A stretch of 64,000 nt of DNA from Terriglobales bacterium (GTDB taxonomy: Bacteria > Acidobacteriota > Terriglobia > Terriglobales > Acidobacteriaceae). Below, one piece after another: positions 36,095-43,120 of this stretch (positions are counted from its first letter, which is position 1; each line of letters opens with the position of its first letter). Location: assembly GCA_025936825.1 (NCBI GenBank), contig JAICSO010000014.1, positions 62,001 through 126,000 on the forward strand, in the 5' to 3' direction. Below the pieces are notes generated by a model, which saw only the letters and a list, made by a program, of their open reading frames with translations, did no database searches and was not told the origin of the DNA. Position numbers and translations under genes: made by a program.

Positions 36095-36871
36095 ATGGGA
36101 CATCCGCAACTCGATCTCACCTCAAAAACTGCCGTTGTGATTGGAGGAACTTCCGGCATCGGTTTGGCGATTGCAAAGGGGCTAGCCGTAGCCGGCGCAA
36201 ACGTGGTCCCCGCGGGCAGACGCGGAGAATTGGCGAAAACCGCAGCTGCGGAAATCGAACGAGCAGGCGGCAAGGCATTAGGTCATCCAGTCGAGGTAAC
36301 CAGCCGCGAGAGCCTGCAGACATTGTTGACTGCCTCGATTGCGAAATTCGGATCGGTTGAGATTCTCGTGAACAGCGCCGGTACAACTAAGCGCACGCCT
36401 TCCCTCCAAGTCCCTGATGACGAATGGAACAACATCATGGAAACTAATCTGACGGGAACTCTGCGCGCCTGCCAGGTTTTTGGTCGCCACATGATTGAAC
36501 GTTCCTATGGTCGCATCATTAACATCGCGTCTCTCTCGTCGTTCCTGGCTCTTTTTGAAGTCGCGGCTTATTCTGCCAGCAAGGCTGCAGTGGCTTCGCT
36601 GACGAAATCCCTGGCTATTGAGTGGGCGAAGCACGGTGTTTGCGTGAATGCCATCGCGCCCGGCGTCTTTCGTACCGATTTGAATACCAACCTGCTCGAC
36701 GGCACCGCTCGCGGCAAAGAGTTTCTGGCCCGTACACCCATGGGCCGTTTCGGTAAACTCGACGAACTTGTCGGAGCAGCTGTGTTCCTGGCATCCGAGT
36801 CCGCGAGTTTCGTCACCGGCCATGTCCTTGCTGTTGACGGAGGCTTTCTCGCCAGCGGTGTAAATCAGTAG
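36095..36871 (+). CDS. Short-chain dehydrogenase, gluconate 5-dehydrogenase/KduD-like
   Basis: 258-aa Rossmann-fold SDR. Cofactor motif GGTSGIG, NSAG, and catalytic Ser in ASLSS with Y159-S-A-S-K163. The C-terminal VTGHVLAVDGGFLASG is typical. In the operon with uxaC and a hexuronate-type transporter, a role in reducing the keto-sugar acid (fructuronate/tagaturonate level) or 2-keto-3-deoxygluconate metabolism is most likely; the sequence resembles the 5-keto-gluconate/KduD group, but substrate cannot be read. Confidence 0.87.
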   Translation: MGHPQLDLTSKTAVVIGGTSGIGLAIAKGLAVAGANVVPAGRRGELAKTAAAEIERAGGKALGHPVEVTSRESLQTLLTASIAKFGSVEILVNSAGTTKRTPSLQVPDDEWNNIMETNLTGTLRACQVFGRHMIERSYGRIINIASLSSFLALFEVAAYSASKAAVASLTKSLAIEWAKHGVCVNAIAPGVFRTDLNTNLLDGTARGKEFLARTPMGRFGKLDELVGAAVFLASESASFVTGHVLAVDGGFLASGVNQ

Positions 36872-36883
36872 TTAACTGATTCT

Positions 36884-38266
36884 GTGTCCATGCAATCGCC
36901 ACAAATGTCGCAGCAGGCAACGACGAACGCGGAATCAGCGATTGGCCGCTTCCGCTGGGTGATTTGCGCCCTGTTGTTTTTTGCCACCAGCATCAACTAC
37001 ATGGACCGCCAGGTAATCAGTTACCTGAAGGAGTTCTTTTGCCGCCCGACAGCCCAAGGCGGCTTTGGCTGGAGCAACAGCGACTTTGCCTACCTCACGT
37101 CGGCTTTCACGGCCTTCTACGCCGGGGTGACCGTCCTGGCGGGATGGTTCATCGACAAAATCGGGACCAAAATTGGCTTGGCACTCTCACTCATCGTCTG
37201 GTCGATTTGTGGCATCGCCAACGCTTTTGTTGGTGGCCTGCTAAGGATGCACATTATTGTGCGCAGCGCATTTGCCATCGGCGAGGGCGGCAACTTTCCG
37301 GCTTCGATCAAAACCGTCGCCGAATGGTTTCCCAAGCGTGAGCGCGCTTTGGCAACGGCCGTCTTTAACGCTGGATCCAATGGCGGCGCGATGATGGCCG
37401 CTCTGCTCGTGCCCGCCATCATGGTCCGTTATGGGGATGCGCAGGGTTGGAAAATGGCGTTCGTTATTACTGGCGCCATGGGATTCCCGTGGTTAATTTT
37501 CTGGTTTTGGCTCTACAACCCGCCATCTCGACACGACAGGGTTTCCGAGGCGGAACGTGCGTACATTCGCATCGATGACGATCTCACCGCGAGCCAAGCC
37601 GACGACGCGACGAAAATCTCCTGGTGGAAGCTGTTTCGCTACCGCCAGCTCTGGTCGTTTTTCGTGGGGAAGCTGATGACGGACGGTGTCTGGTGGTTTT
37701 ACCTGTTCTGGCTACCCGACTACCTGAACAAGCAATTTCACATGACCAAGGAGCAGGTAATGCTCCCGACATTCATTGTGTACGGCGTGGCCATCGTTGG
37801 CAGTATTTACGGCGGAAGCATCCCCAAAAAGCTGATCGAACGGGGTATGACGGTCTACAAGGCGCGTATGACGACGATGTTCATCATCGCCTGCTTCCCG
37901 CTTTTGGTGCTGCTGACTCAATTTTTCGGTGACGTACAGCGGTTCGGCGGGGCGGCAGCCATGCTCGCGGTGGCGATGATTTGCGTCGGCGCGACCGCTC
38001 ATCAGGCATGGTCGGCGAACTTGTTTACTACCGTCTCAGACATGTTTCCTAAGAAAAATATTGCTTCGGTTACCGGCATCGGCACCATGGCCGGAGGCAT
38101 TGGCGGCGTTCTGGTGCAGTTGCTTGCCGGCAAGCTTACGGATGCCTTCCTGCGGGCGCCCCAAACTGCTTACCTCATCATGTTCGTGGTCTGTGCGCTG
38201 AGCTACTTGGTGGCTTGGGTCCTGATGAAAATTCTGGTGCCACAGCATAGGCCAGTCGCTGTGTAA
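36884..38266 (+). CDS. MFS transporter, hexuronate (ExuT)-like
   Basis: 460-aa, 12-helix MFS protein of the anion:cation symporter family. Helix 1 region RWVICALLFFATSINYMDRQVISYL is the ExuT/GudP family signature; the segment after helix 2 has GWFIDKIGTKIGLALSLIVWS. It follows the SDR by 12 bp and is probably co-transcribed with it, as the uptake step for galacturonate/glucuronate. Start GTG 36884; ATG 36890 is the close alternative. Confidence 0.9.
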   Translation: MSMQSPQMSQQATTNAESAIGRFRWVICALLFFATSINYMDRQVISYLKEFFCRPTAQGGFGWSNSDFAYLTSAFTAFYAGVTVLAGWFIDKIGTKIGLALSLIVWSICGIANAFVGGLLRMHIIVRSAFAIGEGGNFPASIKTVAEWFPKRERALATAVFNAGSNGGAMMAALLVPAIMVRYGDAQGWKMAFVITGAMGFPWLIFWFWLYNPPSRHDRVSEAERAYIRIDDDLTASQADDATKISWWKLFRYRQLWSFFVGKLMTDGVWWFYLFWLPDYLNKQFHMTKEQVMLPTFIVYGVAIVGSIYGGSIPKKLIERGMTVYKARMTTMFIIACFPLLVLLTQFFGDVQRFGGAAAMLAVAMICVGATAHQAWSANLFTTVSDMFPKKNIASVTGIGTMAGGIGGVLVQLLAGKLTDAFLRAPQTAYLIMFVVCALSYLVAWVLMKILVPQHRPVAV

Positions 38267-38462
38267 TTGCAGTAAATTGCCTTGTAGATCGAAATCCTGC
38301 CCTTAAGTTACCCGTCTGTTACCGTCCATCCGGCCACTGTCCCCTGTACATTTTCGCGCGGATGAATGTCCCTCTTGTACTCTGCCCAACGTGCTCCCCA
38401 CACTGTAAATAAAGACATTGGGAGTTTGCGCCGGCCAGCTGTTTTCCAGCGCGGGAGGACGC

Positions 38463-39731
38463 ATGCAGATTGGTGTCTATGGTGCAGGGTACCTGGGGAC
38501 AGTGATTTCCGCCTGTCTCGCCGATTTCGGCACGCCCGTGACCTGCTGCCATCCCGACAGCTCCCGAATGGTAGACATGGCCCAGGGCAAGGTGCCGTTC
38601 CACGAAAAGAACCTTTCCGAGATCATCCGGCGCAATGTGCGCTCGGGCCGACTGGCTTACTCCACTGATGTTGAGGCGTTTGCGCGCAAATCCGGCGTGA
38701 TCTTCCTCGCCGAAGACAATCCGCAGCAATTACCGGATCTGGTTCTGCGCATAGCGAAAGCCGTTTCAAAGCCTCCGATCCTGTCCATCGTGACCCCTGT
38801 GCCGGTCGGAACTGGAGTCGCTCTCGAACAGAAGATCCGCGAAGCTGGATTAAATGCTGTCATCATTTCGCAACCCGTATTCTTCACCGCGGGATGCGCC
38901 GTTGAAGACTTCAATTGGCCGGATCGGATCATTCTCGGGACCACTTCGAACGATGCGGTAAGCGCGATTAAGCAGATTTTTCATCCTCTGGTGATGCGCG
39001 GCGTGCCTGTTATCGTTACCAACCATGCCACCGCTGAACTGGTGCGCGAAGCTGCGACAGCATTTGTCGCGACTAAAATTTCGTTCATTAACGAACTGGC
39101 TGGACTTTGCGAAAAGGTCAGCGCTGATGCGGTGCACTTGTCTATGGCGCTTGGGCTGGACAAGAAAATTGGCCCTCGCTGCCTGCAGGCGGGTGCGGCA
39201 ATCGGCGGCTTGTTTGCCCAGTCTGATATGGATGCTCTAGCCGGACTTGCACAGCAGAACAATGTGTCCCTGCGAGTCTTGAGCGCGGCGCGCGACGTGA
39301 ATCAATCACTCGTAGAAGGTCTCGCGGAGAAGATTTCAGCGCATCTGCAGTCCTTGCAGAACAAGGACGTCGGTATTCTCGGTCTCGCGTTCAAGCCGAA
39401 TACGAATTCAGTAGCAGGCTCCGCTTCGATTCGCCTTGCACAAGGCCTCGTTGCGCGCGGCGCGCGCGTTCGCGCCTACGATCCTGTAGCCATTCCCGAT
39501 GCCAAGCTGGAACTGAATGGCAGTGTGCACTATTGCGAATCCGCCTATGCCGCAGCAGAAGGAGTTGAAGCATTAGTTGTTGGCACGGGCTGGCCGGAAT
39601 TCCGCGCACTCGATTTCGGCAAGATCAAGTCCCTGTTGCGCCGCCCTCTCATCGTCGATACAAAAAATATCCTCGACTCTGTCCGCCTTCGCGCCATGGG
39701 TTTCGAGTACGTGGGTGTGGGCAGGATCTAA
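38463..39731 (+). CDS. UDP-sugar dehydrogenase homologue lacking the catalytic residues
   Basis: 422 aa from ATG 38463 (GGGAGG Shine-Dalgarno at -10; the open frame reaches 38418). Overall fold of UDP-glucose/GDP-mannose dehydrogenases: NAD-binding GAGYLGTVISACLADFG at 6-22, a central helix AELVREAATAFVATKISFINEL, and the C-terminal NADP-like domain GLAFKPNTNSVAGSASIRLA. Yet the catalytic Cys position in the GGSCxPKD loop is F251 (GGLFAQSD, 248-255), the catalytic Lys is R195, its Asn is T199, and the FLREG Glu is A143. So normal oxidation of UDP-glucose looks impossible. A scaffold, regulatory or new-substrate role is open. Confidence 0.85.
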   Translation: MQIGVYGAGYLGTVISACLADFGTPVTCCHPDSSRMVDMAQGKVPFHEKNLSEIIRRNVRSGRLAYSTDVEAFARKSGVIFLAEDNPQQLPDLVLRIAKAVSKPPILSIVTPVPVGTGVALEQKIREAGLNAVIISQPVFFTAGCAVEDFNWPDRIILGTTSNDAVSAIKQIFHPLVMRGVPVIVTNHATAELVREAATAFVATKISFINELAGLCEKVSADAVHLSMALGLDKKIGPRCLQAGAAIGGLFAQSDMDALAGLAQQNNVSLRVLSAARDVNQSLVEGLAEKISAHLQSLQNKDVGILGLAFKPNTNSVAGSASIRLAQGLVARGARVRAYDPVAIPDAKLELNGSVHYCESAYAAAEGVEALVVGTGWPEFRALDFGKIKSLLRRPLIVDTKNILDSVRLRAMGFEYVGVGRI

Positions 39732-39880
39732 ACGAATACGCGCGACCATGCAGTACTCAGCATTCAGCGCTCAGCCAAACCGATGAGCGCCCTGAAGCCT
39801 GAAGCCTGAGGCCAAGAGCCAAGAGCCAAGAGCCAAGAGCCTGACGTCTCCTACTTGAACCCGTTATAATCGAAACATCT

Positions 39881-39957
39881 GGTGGGAGTAGCTCAACTGG
39901 CAGAGCACCGGACTGTGGCTCCGGTTGTTGCGGGTTCGATTCCCGTCTCCCACCCCA
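39881..39957 (+). tRNA. tRNA-His (anticodon GTG)
   Basis: Encodes the extra G-1 at 39881 opposite C73, acceptor GTGGGAG/CTCCCAC, anticodon arm CCGGA-CTGTGGC-TCCGG with GTG, T arm GGTTCGATTCC, and CCA at 39955-39957. The integrase gene ends 13 bp downstream, so this tRNA is the probable attachment site of the adjoining island. Confidence 0.96.
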
Positions 39958-39970
39958 ATCTTTCAACGAG

Positions 39971-41101
39971 TTAGAGACGCCGCAATCCGTTTGCAATCCG
40001 TTTATTCGGTATAGCCTTCGCGGCAAGCCGGGACGAGGCTTCCCGCAGCCCATCTCCCACGGTTTCTCCATAGCTCATCGTGACCCGGATGTCTCCGTGC
40101 CTCATGGCGCGTTGCTGTACCGTGATCGGCGCACCCAACTCGTCAAGCCAAGCACGATAGCTATGGCGGAAGCTGTGCGGGGAAATGTGCCTGATGCCCA
40201 GGTCCTGACACGCTCTTCCCAACTTCTCCCAAAAGGATGTATAGCTTCGCGGCAGTCTTCCGAGCTTTGCCGGTGAAGCAAATACCCAATCGTCCGGAGC
40301 GGTAAAGACGCTGTTCTGCCGATGCTGCTTGAGCACATCCAGAATGCGAGTGTCGAGCGCGAGCGGCTTACTAGAGTGAACGGTTTTGACCTCGTCTTCA
40401 ATTTGCTTGACCACCGCGCGTTGAAGCCGGAGTTCGCCATCAATCCAATCTATGTCCTGCCACTTGAGCCCCGCGATTTCTGACCATCGCAATCCAAGAC
40501 ATACACCCACGGTCGCCATGGTCTTATATGGCTCGGTGAGGATGGCGGACAGCCGGTGAAACTCTTCAATGGTCATCGTGCGTGGCTTGTTCACCCGCTT
40601 TGACGCATTTCGTATCTGCACCAACTCCATCGGGTTCCGTGCTGTAGGAACGTCACCGCGCCACATGGCGTAGTCCCACAAAGTGTGAAGTAAACCCCGA
40701 ACATGGACCTTGCTTTTCGGTGCCAGCTTCAAGGTGTTAAGCCACAGCTCAACGGGGCGCGGCTGTACGTCGGTGATCGCCGCATCCTGCCACTTCGGAA
40801 GGATTTGGTTTTGTAAGTAGGTTTCATACCCGCGCCTTGTGCTCGCACGTTCAGGCATCTTCTCTTTCCGGTATTGATCCACAAGGACGCGAATTGTCCC
40901 GGCTTCGTGTTGTGGTTGCGGAATATCCGTCCTCGGAATGGATTGCGCTGCACGCTGCGCGGCCGTCTTGCTCCGATATTCGGACAAGGTGCCAATTCGC
41001 TGAGTGCGGCGTTTGCGAGCTTCCCAGGTCAAGAGATTCCAGGTCTTTCGTCTGCGATCGAATACTACGCTTCGAGTCTTAAATCGCGGTGCTCGTTCCA
41101 T
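39971..41101 (-). CDS. Tyrosine recombinase/integrase
   Basis: 376 aa. The N-terminal arm-binding and core-binding parts are followed by the catalytic domain: first Arg in GLRWSEIAG, HSFRHSY (His-x-x-Arg), MRHGDIRVTMSYG (terminal Tyr). Start ATG 41099-41101 is supported by AAGGGAA upstream; the open frame goes to 41143. It runs toward the tRNA-His and ends 13 bp from it, the standard layout of an integrase that targets a tRNA gene. Its last codons include an 11-bp tandem repeat (GCAATCCGTTT twice). Overlaps the upstream HTH gene. Confidence 0.92.
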   Translation of the reverse strand: MERAPRFKTRSVVFDRRRKTWNLLTWEARKRRTQRIGTLSEYRSKTAAQRAAQSIPRTDIPQPQHEAGTIRVLVDQYRKEKMPERASTRRGYETYLQNQILPKWQDAAITDVQPRPVELWLNTLKLAPKSKVHVRGLLHTLWDYAMWRGDVPTARNPMELVQIRNASKRVNKPRTMTIEEFHRLSAILTEPYKTMATVGVCLGLRWSEIAGLKWQDIDWIDGELRLQRAVVKQIEDEVKTVHSSKPLALDTRILDVLKQHRQNSVFTAPDDWVFASPAKLGRLPRSYTSFWEKLGRACQDLGIRHISPHSFRHSYRAWLDELGAPITVQQRAMRHGDIRVTMSYGETVGDGLREASSRLAAKAIPNKRIANGLRRL

Positions 41102-41294
41102 AATTTCCCTTCTGAGCACCGGATGGCAGATTGAGCATAGCATCCAGTTCCTTTTCCACGAATCGCCAAACGCAACGTTTTGTGCCGGAGAGTTTATGTG
41201 CGGGCACTTTGCCCTGTCGCGCCCAGAGCGACAACGTCCGCGGATGAATCTTCAGATAACTAGCAGCTTCATTCAATGTGAGCCATTCATTCAT
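41079..41294 (-). CDS. Excisionase-like small HTH protein
   Basis: 71 aa. N-terminal MerR-like helix-turn-helix of the HTH_17/excisionase class: LTLNEAASYLKIHPRTLSLWARQGKVPAHKLSGTKRCVWRF. Directly upstream of the integrase (23-bp overlap with its start). The size and location fit a recombination directionality factor. Confidence 0.8.
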   Translation of the reverse strand: MNEWLTLNEAASYLKIHPRTLSLWARQGKVPAHKLSGTKRCVWRFVEKELDAMLNLPSGAQKGNYGTSTAI

Positions 41295-41563
41295 AGTGTC
41301 AACCTCGCGTTCTCAACTTGGCGTGTGGAACGTCCATCGTCCAGCACCAGCCCAGAACGAACTCGTTTTGCGTACTCGGCATACCCGGATAAGTTAACCC
41401 TCAAGAACTGGTCTTCGATTTCGGCTCTATGCCGAATCACTAGGACAAACGCTGCGGCAGGGAACAATCCAAGCCAAACGCTTTGATAATTTCGTTTCTG
41501 TTTGGCGCAACACCGGCGCAGAAGCCCGAGCGACCGCCTGAGCCCTGGCTGAAGGGCGTACAC
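41291..41563 (-). pseudogene. Remnant of an isoprenylcysteine methyltransferase-type membrane protein
   Basis: A 90-codon frame. From about residue 27 it matches the C-terminal end of the bacterial ICMT family: a membrane helix (VWLGLFPAAAFVLVIRHR) followed by RAEIEDQFLRVNLSGYAEYAKRVR, the E-rich loop and GYxxYxxRV motif. The normal remainder (several membrane helices) is missing and the 5' and 3' ends do not look like family sequence. Located between the HTH gene and the ATPase gene, it appears to be a truncated remnant left by island formation. Confidence 0.55.
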
Positions 41564-41642
41564 CTGACGCAGGCAGAGTGGGAAGAAGACGCGAAGCCAC
41601 CTAAGGCGTAATAAAATAAGGAGGGGCTGCCTTACGCTTTCT

Positions 41643-41663
41643 GGCGTAACGCCATCCGGCGTA
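41643..41663. repeat. Palindromic flank repeat, copy A
   Basis: A 21-bp unit with the core ACGCC-N4-GGCGT. It lies just beyond the ATPase stop (41669, minus strand). 18 of 21 bases match the copy at 42822-42842 on the other side of the same gene. A further GGCGTAA half-site is at about 41605. Confidence 0.6.
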
Positions 41664-41668
41664 CTCAG

Positions 41669-42811
41669 CTAGGCGGTTTTGGCACGAATCCAAGCGGGGA
41701 GCAGTGGATCCAGAAAAAAGTATTCTCCCCGGTATCGATCAAGAATGTCTTGCGAGTCGAGAGATTGGAGAGCCTTCTGCACACTGGAGGCAGGCCCGAG
41801 GCGGAATTCCTCGCGCACGGTCTGCGAGTACAGCTCCGCCGCCCCGCGGTAGGCCAGAGCTTGTAAAGTGGCACGTTGGCGAGGAGAGAGCTGTTCCCAA
41901 AGCAGTTCGTAGTAGGTGGATTGCGCGCTAACGAGCTTGTTTATCACCGTGTTTACATCATCTGCCGTTAAGGCGCGCTTGTCGCCGAGTTCGGCGTAAT
42001 CCCAGAGTTCATGGGCAATGCGTTGCACGTCATAAGGGATCAGATCAGCGGTGGTCAGCAGTTTCGTCAGGGCTTCAGCATCGATGGTTCTGCCCCTGCG
42101 CCGGAATTGCCCCCTGATGAATTCCGTCCAGGCTTCTGCCGAGATTTTGTCGAGGAACATCTGTGGCCCAGCTTTGTGAAAGGGGCGCTTGGCAGAAAGC
42201 ATTTCCTGCATGAGCGAGGGTTGCGATCCGGCAAAAACGTAGCCGACCTCGCGTTGTTCTTGCACTTGATTGCGGATGACATTTTCTACCGAGCCGCCGT
42301 TGAACTGGGAAATCTGCTGGAATTCATCGAGGCAGATGGCCATGCGGATCTCGGCTTTCTTCGAAAGTTCTCCGGGGAGAGCAAACACGTCTGGGGCAAT
42401 CGGAGCAGGATCAAACCCTGCGCCTTTGCCGAGTGAAACGTTGACCTCTCCCGTGCTCAGGTTGTAATTAATGTCGGGTTTGACTTGCTTGCCGAAACGG
42501 GTGATCCAATCTTTCACGCGATCCCAAGGTCCGGCGGCGCGCAGCACTTTTTCTGCGAATTTCTCTAAGAACTGAGCGTAGCTCGAATAGCTGCTGACGG
42601 TGAGGTTTACCGTATGAATATGCCTTTTCTTTAATTTGAGGAGGGCAACGGCAACAAGCGAACTCTTGCCAAAACGGCGCGGAGACAACAAGAAGATCTT
42701 CTGGCCATCCGCCAGGTCGCGTACCAGGCTGTTCAGCTCCTCGGTGCGATCGACAAAATTGGTGTCGTCGATAATTTCACCGAAAACAAAGGGATTTTCC
42801 TGTCCACGCAT
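41669..42811 (-). CDS. AAA-type ATPase (archaeal-ATPase/STAND-like), island-borne
   Basis: 380 aa from ATG 42809-42811 (frame open to 43000). Begins NPFVFGEIIDDTNFVDRTEELNSL, the usual entry to this ATPase group, then Walker A LSPRRFGKSSL, Walker B AICLDEFQQI, and a sensor-like FAGSQPSLM. The C-terminal part (WEQLSPRQRATLQALAYRG…SSVQKALQSLDSQDILDRY) is a winged-helix domain. Such ATPases are found as accessory or defence genes. The gene stands alone between two copies of a palindrome and has no Shine-Dalgarno. Function unknown. Confidence 0.8.
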   Translation of the reverse strand: MRGQENPFVFGEIIDDTNFVDRTEELNSLVRDLADGQKIFLLSPRRFGKSSLVAVALLKLKKRHIHTVNLTVSSYSSYAQFLEKFAEKVLRAAGPWDRVKDWITRFGKQVKPDINYNLSTGEVNVSLGKGAGFDPAPIAPDVFALPGELSKKAEIRMAICLDEFQQISQFNGGSVENVIRNQVQEQREVGYVFAGSQPSLMQEMLSAKRPFHKAGPQMFLDKISAEAWTEFIRGQFRRRGRTIDAEALTKLLTTADLIPYDVQRIAHELWDYAELGDKRALTADDVNTVINKLVSAQSTYYELLWEQLSPRQRATLQALAYRGAAELYSQTVREEFRLGPASSVQKALQSLDSQDILDRYRGEYFFLDPLLPAWIRAKTA

Positions 42812-42821
42812 TACGCCAATA

Positions 42822-42842
42822 AGCGTAACGCCATTTGGCGTA
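42822..42842. repeat. Palindromic flank repeat, copy B (upstream of the ATPase)
   Basis: Same 21-bp unit as at 41643-41663 with core ACGCCA-TT-TGGCGT, 11 bp upstream of the ATPase start. Additional ACGCC/GGCGTA half-sites lie on both sides (42811 and 42844 regions). Confidence 0.6.
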
Positions 42843-43120
42843 ATACGCAAGTGACTTCGCGGAGCCGCAAACGTGGCTCCCTGTGAATTCCGCAGCTTAG
42901 AAATCTCAATCCTGGCGCAATGATATATAGACGCAACTTCCGATAGGCCACGTTCACCAAAGATGTTCACCAACCAGCATGTAAGCGAGGATTTCAACAA
43001 CCCAAACCGGGCAAAGCCTGCTGAACCGGCACCATCAGATAACTGAAGAAGGTAATTGAAAGCTCATTTTGATCTTGTGTTCGCGCGATCGTAGCTTAAG
43101 CAGCCAATCTGGGGTGCTGG

